Positions 52,783-59,702 of a stretch of 59,702 nt of DNA are shown here, piece after piece. This DNA is from a virus. Under the pieces are notes generated by a model, which saw only the letters and a list, made by a program, of their open reading frames with translations, made no database searches and was not told where the DNA came from. The translations under genes were made by a program, and so were the position numbers. The stretch's first letter is position 1. Each line of letters starts with the position of its first letter. The stretch lies in the IMG/VR virus record IMGVR_UViG_3300029309_000016, positions 1-59,702 of that record; one strand, 5' to 3'.

Positions 52783-53589
52783 ATGAAACAAGTAATAATT
52801 AAACGTAGACCTAATGCTACTAACTTACCTGATGAAATATACAGTGAAGCAAAGAGAAAAATAGGTTCTACATTTTCTATGAATGGAGATACCAATACAG
52901 GGTTAACATTCGGAGAACAAAAAAAATACCTACCAGGTGTCATAGGGATAGATCCTTCTGACGTTAACTTTCAAAGAGAAGTTAAAAAGTATTTTCAAGA
53001 TATGTCATTAACAATTGAGAATACGGGTACTAAATTAGAAGTGGGTATAGATTCTAACGGAGATCCAGTTAATTTACTAGACTTTATCAGATATAAGTTT
53101 GCTTTAGCACATCCATATGTAGCAAAAGACGAACAAGAGTTATATTCTAATAAAAAGTATAAGTATTTTATCTACGACACTGCAATTGAAAAAGCTAAAC
53201 AAGCTGCAGGAGTTAAAAGTAGAAAAGATGCATATAAAGAGTTTATTAAATTATCTGCAGATTCTGCTAAAGTTAATCAAATGTTGTTAGTCTATGGATA
53301 TAATCCTAAATCTATGGATGAAACACAAAAAGAGATTACTTTAGAAGGAGAGTTAGACTCAAACCCATCTGAATTTTTAATGTATGCCCAAGATAAGAAT
53401 ATTGAATACCAAGCGTTTATCGAAGAGTGTTTAACAAACGATGTATTACGTAGGGTAGGCAATAGTTATTTGAATGGTGACGAAGTGATTGGAGATAGTC
53501 TAGAAGCAGCAGTTTTATATCTAAAAGATAAAAAGAACTCTGAAGTATATACTACTTTAAAAGCTCGTCTAAAAACATTTAGTGAATGA
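52783..53589 (+). CDS. Conserved structural protein after the capsid
   Basis: 268 residues. KQVIIKRRPNATNLPDEIYS, then FGEQKKYLPGVIGIDPSDVN, then KKYFQDMSLTIENTGTKLEV, resembles a family encoded next to the capsid gene in Bacteroidetes phages. The second half is mostly helical. It may be a head-completion or adaptor protein. It overlaps the tail adaptor gene by four bases. Confidence 0.6.
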   Translation: MKQVIIKRRPNATNLPDEIYSEAKRKIGSTFSMNGDTNTGLTFGEQKKYLPGVIGIDPSDVNFQREVKKYFQDMSLTIENTGTKLEVGIDSNGDPVNLLDFIRYKFALAHPYVAKDEQELYSNKKYKYFIYDTAIEKAKQAAGVKSRKDAYKEFIKLSADSAKVNQMLLVYGYNPKSMDETQKEITLEGELDSNPSEFLMYAQDKNIEYQAFIEECLTNDVLRRVGNSYLNGDEVIGDSLEAAVLYLKDKKNSEVYTTLKARLKTFSE

Positions 53590-54746
53590 CAGTATTAGAA
53601 ATGCATCATGCGGTAGAACAGGGTCTGCAAAAAGTAGCCTCTAACTCATTCGACACATTTTTGCCGGAGGAGATAGATTTTGCTTTGAATAAAATGCAAG
53701 AAAGATTTGTAAAACAAAGATTCTTTTTTGCATCAGATCCTAAAAGACAGGGTCTTCATGGATCTCAAAAAAGAGTAGATGATTTAAGAATTCTTACAGA
53801 ACTAGATTATTTAGATACTGTAATAACTCCAAATCCTGCTACAGATCATGAGGACTTTGATCTACCTACTGATTATATGTTTCTAATTAATAGCAGAGTA
53901 AATATACTTTATGATGACTGTAAAGTAGATCCTGAACTTGTATCTAATGGTAATTTTGATACTAATTCTAATTGGATATTAGGAGATGGAACAGATGATA
54001 GATGGACAATAAGTAACGGACTTCTATCACATGCATCTGGATCAGACACCAGTTACCAAGAAGCAGCTACCCAAGTATTAGAAGAAGTAAGAAGAGGTGA
54101 AACTTATCTTGTAACTTTTCTTTTACAAAGACCTGGTGTTCCTGCTGGTTACGCTGGTAGTTTTACAGTTTCTATTGGAGATCCTGTAACAGGAGGTATG
54201 AATACATCACTTACATTCCAGTATGATGCTTCTGCGGTTGCAGCTGGAAATGCTACTATCTATCAAAGTACATCTGAAGATAGTTCTGGTAATAATACCA
54301 TTGAAAAACAATTAGAGTTACAAGCATTAAGTGATCAAGCAGCAATAACTTTTACTCCTAGTCAAGATTTTACTGGAGTAATAGATAAAGTATCTGTAAA
54401 GAGGATAAAAGAGATTCCACTTAGAATAGTAGAACCTGATGATGCTTACAATATTTTAGGTAACCCTTTTGCTACAGCTACAGACCAAAGTGCATTTGGT
54501 ATTATAAATGGCACATCAATCAAGGTCTTTAGAAATACAAAAAACAACAAAAGTTATCTATTAAAAAGCTTGAGAGCAGATTACATTAGGATTCCTGTAG
54601 AAATCTCTCTATCTTCGAATGTAGATTGTGAACTAGCAGATCATACTCATCAAGAAATAGTAGACCTTACGGTCAAACACTTACTAGAAGCCACAGAGTC
54701 ACAGAGATACCAAACGAACACAGTAGAGAGTTCACAAACTGAATAA
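53586..54746 (+). CDS. Tail adaptor/ring protein with inserted lectin-like domain
   Basis: 386 residues. The N-terminal block MHHAVEQGLQKVASNSFDTF, then LPEEIDFALNKMQERFVKQR, is the recognisable start of the crAss-like ring/tail-stabilisation protein (T7 gp11-like adaptor). Residues about 118-277 are an insertion: LVSNGNFDTNSNWILGDG, then WTISNGLLSHASGS and GETYLVTFLLQRPG follow the jelly-roll pattern of carbohydrate-binding modules. After it the adaptor resumes (IPLRIVEPDDAYNILGN). The insertion could decorate the virion with a sugar-binding face. Confidence 0.75.
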   Translation: MTVLEMHHAVEQGLQKVASNSFDTFLPEEIDFALNKMQERFVKQRFFFASDPKRQGLHGSQKRVDDLRILTELDYLDTVITPNPATDHEDFDLPTDYMFLINSRVNILYDDCKVDPELVSNGNFDTNSNWILGDGTDDRWTISNGLLSHASGSDTSYQEAATQVLEEVRRGETYLVTFLLQRPGVPAGYAGSFTVSIGDPVTGGMNTSLTFQYDASAVAAGNATIYQSTSEDSSGNNTIEKQLELQALSDQAAITFTPSQDFTGVIDKVSVKRIKEIPLRIVEPDDAYNILGNPFATATDQSAFGIINGTSIKVFRNTKNNKSYLLKSLRADYIRIPVEISLSSNVDCELADHTHQEIVDLTVKHLLEATESQRYQTNTVESSQTE

Positions 54747-54775
54747 TTAATTTTTTAATTTCTAAATTTAATATT

Positions 54776-55624
54776 ATGGCAAATCTTAAAAAAGAAGTGT
54801 TGATCGTAAACAGCGATACTGCTGCATCATCTGCATTTGAAGCTGCTAAGTTCGGCTTTGTAGAAAACGGATCATCTTTCTCTGCTTTAGACAGTGGAGC
54901 AATTGATCTATCAGGCGGTGAAGAAGATGTATCATTATTTTTCGGTTCAAAACTTGTAGGTCCTATTAGTGAAGGGGACGTAAAAAAGACAACAGTAATA
55001 GCATATTCTGCTGGTACTGCACAAGTGTCTAAAGCACTAGTTGCGTTAGAGAGTGACAACTCTGCTTACGTAAAAATTATTAATACAACTAAAGGTACAA
55101 TGAACCTTCCAGTTATGACTTTTGAAGCAGTAGGTGCAGCAAGTGCTGAAGCAGCTGCAGACGCTATCAAAGCTCTAATGGATGTCGAATTTGCTAAGCC
55201 TCACTCTCCATTCTTTGGATTCAGTGCAGCGGATGTAGGATCTGACGCAGGAATTAACATTACTGCTCCAGTAGATTCTCATTTTAGATTAGCAATGAAT
55301 GACGCAGGTACTATTACTTACACAACTGCAGCAGTTCCATCATTTGGTACTGAAGCTAAAGTAAAAGTTTCTGAAGAAGAAGGATTTGTTGCTGATGGTG
55401 TATATGGCTTAGCTGGATCAGCTGCTACAATTAAGAAGCCTGCTTCTGTTGTTTCTGGTAACTATGATTTATTAGTTATTGAAGGAACAAAAGAATATGC
55501 TTCTAAAGCTGTAGGTAATGCAAAAGCATACGAAGACTTTTGTCTTTATGTCTGGGTGAAAGATGGTAATTCAACTATCACGCCTGCCGCTATCCAAACA
55601 GAAGTAGATAAGCTTAAGGCTTAA
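54776..55624 (+). CDS. Abundant structural protein
   Basis: 282 residues, Ala/Ser/Val-rich, with NLKKEVLIVNSDTAASSAFE and GGEEDVSLFFGSKLVGPISE. Own A/T-rich leader and a strong terminator, as for a highly made virion part such as a tail tube or decoration protein. No family is recognised. Its codons resemble those of the capsid gene. Confidence 0.55.
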   Translation: MANLKKEVLIVNSDTAASSAFEAAKFGFVENGSSFSALDSGAIDLSGGEEDVSLFFGSKLVGPISEGDVKKTTVIAYSAGTAQVSKALVALESDNSAYVKIINTTKGTMNLPVMTFEAVGAASAEAAADAIKALMDVEFAKPHSPFFGFSAADVGSDAGINITAPVDSHFRLAMNDAGTITYTTAAVPSFGTEAKVKVSEEEGFVADGVYGLAGSAATIKKPASVVSGNYDLLVIEGTKEYASKAVGNAKAYEDFCLYVWVKDGNSTITPAAIQTEVDKLKA

Positions 55625-55659
55625 TCAAACATTTTATTTTGTTTTAGTTTGTTGAAAAG

Positions 55660-55687
55660 AGGCGGTCTTAGTCACCGCCTTTTTTTA
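55660..55687 (+). terminator. Strong Rho-independent terminator
   Basis: Perfect 7-bp stem AGGCGGT-CTTAGTC-ACCGCCT followed by seven Ts, 36 bases after the stop of the gene ending at 55624. It separates the capsid/tail core from the metallophosphoesterase gene. Confidence 0.95.
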
Positions 55688-55733
55688 ATTAAATTAAAAG
55701 ATGTAAATTTATATGAACTAAACTAACCATAAA

Positions 55734-56945
55734 GTGGGATTAGAAGATTTAATAAGGGAAACCTTAATGCGGTTCCCAAATGAATCTTACAGTAAAACAG
55801 CGGACAGAATACTAAAGAAGAGCGATGCATTTTCGCATCGAACGATAAGAAGAAAAGTTGCAGAAGTAACAAAACAGTTAAAAAGAGATTCATACGGTGT
55901 ACCTACAGTGTACAATTATAAAGGTGAAAAACCTATTACATCGCTTGAAGAAGCGATAACGTTCTTTGATATTGATGTCAATGAGTATGAAGTCACAGGC
56001 TATTCTTGTAATGCTTGGGATGTTTCAACTAAGACGGGTAAAAAAACTAACTATCAAGTCAAGCTCTCCTTAAAACCGAGAGAAGAAGAAATAGACTATC
56101 AAACTATCAAGCAGGAACTTGATAAGGCGATATCTATTGTTAATGTAAAAAAGACTCCTGGAAAAAAGACTGGAGTTTTATGTCTGGCAGATTTACATAT
56201 TGGTGCTGATATTAGAAATTTACAACGTACGCCTGATTTTAATTATAAAACAGTAATTAAATATTTAAGATCAATTGCTGATCAGGTTAATAGTAGAAAC
56301 TATGAAAGTCTAGAAGTAATATTTCTGGGTGATTTTATAGAGTCATTTACAGGACTAAACCACATAAACTCTTGGAAGTCTATGGGTAAAGGAATGTACG
56401 GACATCACGTTGTGATTTTAGCATTTGAGATAATAAGAGAGTTTTTATCTAATATAAATAATCTTACATCGGTTTACATGGTTTCAGGAAATCATGATAG
56501 ATCAACCTCGGATGCTAAACATGACAACGAAGGAGATGTAGCTGGGTTATTATCTTACATGTTAAGAAATGCAATAACAGGTGTTAAAATTGAGTTTAGT
56601 CCTTTAGTAATAGGGAGTAAGATTGATAATATATATTATATTATGACTCATAATCACCACGGCTTATCAAAAAGAGACTTTGGTAAAGTCATATGGGAAT
56701 ATGGCAAACAAGGTTTATATAATGTTTTACTGGGAGGTCATTGGCACAGTAGAAAAACAAGAAAAGTTTATCATACGCTAAATGAGACTTATGTAGATCA
56801 AGCAAATTATAGGGCTATAGATGTTGCTCCATTGTTTACCGGCAATTTCTACAGCGAATCAAACGGGTGGACTAGCTCAGCTGGATATACCTTAATAGAA
56901 AACAATGGAACAGGTAAACCTAACGTATTTGATTATTCTTTATAA
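55734..56945 (+). CDS. HTH-metallophosphoesterase
   Basis: 403 residues from a GTG start; the next in-frame ATG is residue 12 and would cut a helix of the N-terminal domain. Residues 1-50 look like a helix-turn-helix (IRETLMRFPNESYSKTADRI, then SHRTIRRKVAEVTKQLK). The calcineurin-type core has CLADLHIGAD, FLGDFIESF, VSGNHDRS, MTHNHHG and GGHWHS, giving the two-metal site in order. It could cut DNA or nucleotides in a sequence-guided way. It lies behind a strong terminator among tail genes, as a separately expressed extra gene would. Confidence 0.85.
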   Translation: MGLEDLIRETLMRFPNESYSKTADRILKKSDAFSHRTIRRKVAEVTKQLKRDSYGVPTVYNYKGEKPITSLEEAITFFDIDVNEYEVTGYSCNAWDVSTKTGKKTNYQVKLSLKPREEEIDYQTIKQELDKAISIVNVKKTPGKKTGVLCLADLHIGADIRNLQRTPDFNYKTVIKYLRSIADQVNSRNYESLEVIFLGDFIESFTGLNHINSWKSMGKGMYGHHVVILAFEIIREFLSNINNLTSVYMVSGNHDRSTSDAKHDNEGDVAGLLSYMLRNAITGVKIEFSPLVIGSKIDNIYYIMTHNHHGLSKRDFGKVIWEYGKQGLYNVLLGGHWHSRKTRKVYHTLNETYVDQANYRAIDVAPLFTGNFYSESNGWTSSAGYTLIENNGTGKPNVFDYSL

Positions 56946-57289
56946 TGGGAGCAGGATCACATAATTTTAAAATAGAACAAGGGGCAACCTTTGGAAATAC
57001 AATTAAATACGAAGACGCTTCTGGTGCTGCGATAAATTTATCTGGTGCCAATATTAGTTTAAAAGCTAAAGATAATAGGAGTGATCAGAATTTTGTTTTA
57101 AATTTGTCTAATGGAAATGGTATAACTCTTAGTAATCCTTCCGGTGGAGAGTTCACCATAAACCTTACTGCAAATCAAACAAAGTTATTAAAGTTCAACA
57201 GAGCAGATTATGATTTAGATATAAACATATCTGGAACTGTTACAAGGTTGTTAACAGGACAGATTCAAATTATAAAAGGAGTTGGATAA
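56945..57289 (+). CDS. Tail/baseplate-like beta protein
   Basis: 114 residues. NFKIEQGATFGNTIKYEDAS, then GAAINLSGANISLKAKDNRS, then LLTGQIQIIKG, is the immunoglobulin-like strand pattern of small phage tail and baseplate proteins. One-base overlaps join it to its neighbours. It probably joins fibres to the tail. Confidence 0.6.
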   Translation: MGAGSHNFKIEQGATFGNTIKYEDASGAAINLSGANISLKAKDNRSDQNFVLNLSNGNGITLSNPSGGEFTINLTANQTKLLKFNRADYDLDINISGTVTRLLTGQIQIIKGVG

Positions 57290-57645
57290 TGTCACAAAAT
57301 AAGGTACAAATAACAACCCCAGCGGGTAACATTGTAAGACTATCAGATAGTACAAACAATAAAGTTACAACTTCTGGTAATATTGTTAAAATAGTAGCTG
57401 TAGGTACGCAAGGACCTGCAGGAGCAGGCGATCTTAATTTTGTACATACACAAAGTACAGCGGACGCAACATGGCAAGTCACGCATAATTTAGGAAAGTA
57501 CCCATCAGTTAGCGTAGTAGACACATCGGAAACTGAAGTAGTTGGTAAAGTGATATATAAAGACTGGAATACCGGTAATAGTAGCACTACCAAGTTACAA
57601 ATTTTATTTACCGCAGCATTTGCAGGTAAAGCTTTTTTAAATTAA
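57289..57645 (+). CDS. Small tail-fibre-like protein
   Basis: 118 residues. VGTQGPAGAGDLNFVHTQ, then ATWQVTHNLGKYPSVSVVDT, and ILFTAAFAGKAFLN at the end match the HNLGKYPSV-type fibre tip domain common in phages. Receptor-binding or fibre assembly role by analogy. Confidence 0.7.
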   Translation: MSQNKVQITTPAGNIVRLSDSTNNKVTTSGNIVKIVAVGTQGPAGAGDLNFVHTQSTADATWQVTHNLGKYPSVSVVDTSETEVVGKVIYKDWNTGNSSTTKLQILFTAAFAGKAFLN

Positions 57646-57659
57646 TAAAATAAAATACT

Positions 57660-59702
57660 ATGAGCATAAAATATTTAAACCATATAAATCTAGGAGGAAA
57701 TAGGCTAGAACAGGCTGCTTTAGAACCTTTATCATCTGCTCCTAGTAATAACTTACAAATAGGTAGAGTCTATTATGATACCTCATCTGGATTAGGAAAT
57801 GAAGACGGCTACGAACTAAAAATATATGATGGTACTGGTTTTGTATCCATCTCAGGAGATGTCAAAGGTGTAGCGAATACAACTACAGGACAACTTACCA
57901 TAACAAACCAAAATGGTCCTATACCAAGCTTTGCTATTTTAACTGGAGCTGTATCTGAAAACGGAGCTAAGCTAGCTACACAAGCACAAATTAAAGCTTA
58001 CGTAGACGCACAGGTAGATACACACGATACATTACATGAACTTACAGATACTAATCTAACATTACCTGCAGACGGATCTATGCTTCTGTACGATTCAGGC
58101 ACAGCAAAATGGATTGATAATGTAATGTCTGGAGATGCTACACTAGCAGATAGTGGAGCTCTTACTTTAGCTACAGTTAACTCTAATGTAGGATCTTTTG
58201 GATCTTCTACTGCAATACCGGTAGTAACAGTTAACGCAAAAGGTTTAGTTACTGCAGTATCTACACAAAGTATAAGTACTACTTTAACCGTAGATGCCGA
58301 TAGCGGTACAGGAAATGTTGCATTAGCCACAGACGATTTAAGAATTGTAGGTACAACTAATGAAATTGAAACCGCAGTAGGTAAATCAGGAACAGATGTA
58401 ACTGTAACAGTTGGTTTACCAAATGATGTATCTATTAACAGTCAGCTTACTGTTGGTACAGCTTCTGGTACAGATGCTCCTGTTATTAAATCTATATCTA
58501 ATTCTACTGCAGAAAATATATTATTAGAAGGTAGAGAGACTTCTGCTGATTCTGCTCCTGATTTAGTTCTTTATAGAAATGCAGGAACTCCTGTTGATAG
58601 TGATACTTTAGGTGTTCTTGAGTTTAGAGGTAGGAATGCAATGGGCACTCCTAACACAGCAGATATAAGTTATGCTGGTTTCTACAGTAGAATTTATGAT
58701 GCATCTAATCAAGACTCTATATTAAGTTTATCTTTAAATAAAGGTAATGGATCTGGAGCGTATAAATCAGCAGCTATATTTAAACTACTAGGAAGCAACA
58801 ACAGTGGTACTGGTGCACTTCTTATTAATCCTGCAAATGATTTATCAGTTCCTACACATAACTTAGATGTTAATGGTACTGCGCACTTTAGTGGAGCTGT
58901 AACTATTCAAGGTGATCTGACTGTATCAGGAAACCAAACAACTAAAAACTCTGAGGTTGTATTAATTGAAGATAATATAATTACTCTTAACAGTAATGAA
59001 ACTGGTACTCCTAGTGAAGACTCTGGTATTGAAATAGAAAGAGGAACATCAACTAATGCTATTTTATATTGGGATGAATCAACTGATAGATGGTCACAAA
59101 GACTGTCTGGAGGAACAGAATACAAACTACATACAGAACAACATGATGTAGTATTAGGTACTCATACTTCTGGTAACTATGTACAATCTATTTCTGCAAG
59201 CACTAATATAGCTATTACGAACGCAGGCGCGGGCGAGGGTACTACACATGCAATAAGTGTTACAGGTCTTGATAACTATGACTACTGGAACTTAAAAGTA
59301 AATGGTACATCTGTAGATAATATAAGTTCTACTGAATCTTTAGATTTTGTTAATGGTAATGCAATAACTGTTTCTTTTGCAAATGGTGAGGATATTCAAA
59401 TAGATCACAATGATACATCATCACAAGCATCAGTAAATAATTCAGGTAATGCAGTTATACAAGATGTTACATTAGATACATATGGTCACGTTACAGGATT
59501 AGTTTCTAAAACAATAGAAGTACCTACAGATAGAATGTTCTCTGGAACTATAGGTAATGGATCTGCTGTATCATTTAATATTGATAATAGTGGTGCTAGT
59601 TCACCTCATATAAACCATGGATTGGGTGCAGATTCTAGCCAGTTTATGGTACAATTAATAGAAGTTTCAACAGGTGAAACAGTACACGCAGATGTTGCTA
59701 GA
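57660..59702 (+). CDS. Long tail fibre protein, 3' end cut by window
   Basis: 681 codons are open to the last base, so the gene continues outside. After MSIKYLNHINLGGNRLEQAA come repeated strands of beta-helical fibre type: GDATLADSGALTLATVNSN, then IPVVTVNAKGLVTAVSTQS, then LTVSGNQTTKNSEVVLIEDN and later DVTLDTYGHVTGLVSKTIEV. Fibres of this kind bind host surface receptors. It lies two genes downstream of the baseplate-like gene. Confidence 0.8.
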   Translation, partial: MSIKYLNHINLGGNRLEQAALEPLSSAPSNNLQIGRVYYDTSSGLGNEDGYELKIYDGTGFVSISGDVKGVANTTTGQLTITNQNGPIPSFAILTGAVSENGAKLATQAQIKAYVDAQVDTHDTLHELTDTNLTLPADGSMLLYDSGTAKWIDNVMSGDATLADSGALTLATVNSNVGSFGSSTAIPVVTVNAKGLVTAVSTQSISTTLTVDADSGTGNVALATDDLRIVGTTNEIETAVGKSGTDVTVTVGLPNDVSINSQLTVGTASGTDAPVIKSISNSTAENILLEGRETSADSAPDLVLYRNAGTPVDSDTLGVLEFRGRNAMGTPNTADISYAGFYSRIYDASNQDSILSLSLNKGNGSGAYKSAAIFKLLGSNNSGTGALLINPANDLSVPTHNLDVNGTAHFSGAVTIQGDLTVSGNQTTKNSEVVLIEDNIITLNSNETGTPSEDSGIEIERGTSTNAILYWDESTDRWSQRLSGGTEYKLHTEQHDVVLGTHTSGNYVQSISASTNIAITNAGAGEGTTHAISVTGLDNYDYWNLKVNGTSVDNISSTESLDFVNGNAITVSFANGEDIQIDHNDTSSQASVNNSGNAVIQDVTLDTYGHVTGLVSKTIEVPTDRMFSGTIGNGSAVSFNIDNSGASSPHINHGLGADSSQFMVQLIEVSTGETVHADVAR

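Noticed and set aside
54673-55059. 128-residue minus-strand frame
   Set aside because: Antisense to two structural genes, with no motif and no leader.

Overview
This window looks like part of the genome of a lytic tailed phage (podovirus-like, crAss-like lineage or a close relative) that infects a Bacteroidetes host, probably a marine flavobacterium. The reasons are: AT-rich DNA with no Shine-Dalgarno sites; A/T-rich leaders and TAnnTTTG -7 elements of the Bacteroidetes type; a giant RNA polymerase-like protein with a DxDxD catalytic motif next to large virion-cargo proteins; an HU/IHF-like protein just upstream of the terminase; a DUF4846 gene typical of Bacteroidetes; and tiny basic proteins that are common in marine phages. 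No integrase, lysogeny repressor, tRNA or CRISPR array was seen. Both ends cut through genes, so the genome is longer than the window.

Layout. (1) 1-3479, plus strand: the end of an outer-membrane beta-barrel-like protein, a membrane coiled-coil protein, a secreted thioredoxin-fold protein without CxxC, a run of very small Lys/Arg-rich proteins, and a 3-TM holin. (2) 3479-23408, plus: four large proteins judged to be ejected virion cargo: a Cys/His peptidase, a peptidoglycan-binding protein, a structural cargo protein, and a 4605-residue protein with a multisubunit-type RNA polymerase active site. Short Gly-Gly motifs recur in three of these four and in two of the tiny proteins. A long hairpin at 23407-23486 separates this block from the convergent early block. 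(3) 42891-23490, minus: early and replication genes. These include several small proteins, a DUF4846 hydrolase-like gene with a coiled-coil and a lipoprotein partner, family A DNA polymerase, SF2 helicase, DnaB-like helicase, Sak4-like ATPase, an SSB-like protein, TOPRIM primase, RusA, NinB, rIIA, rIIB, a RecE-like nuclease, a DnaA domain IV-like protein and uracil-DNA glycosylase. (4) 42892-43299: the divergent control region, with G-run repeats, palindromes and two -7 elements. (5) 43300-59702, plus: small regulators, an HU/IHF-like protein, terminase, portal, scaffold-like protein, major capsid protein, tail adaptor with an inserted lectin-like domain, another abundant structural protein, an HTH-metallophosphoesterase, and tail fibre genes.

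How they work together (inference). The cargo RNA polymerase would enter with the DNA and transcribe the minus-strand early block. The replication genes then copy the DNA. The plus-strand block packages it and builds the particle, and holin plus envelope proteins release progeny. Rho-independent-type hairpins follow the capsid gene, the gene ending at 55624, rIIB, the SSB-like gene, the gene at 40886 and the gene at 42622. Function calls rest on motif recognition by eye; no database search was run.
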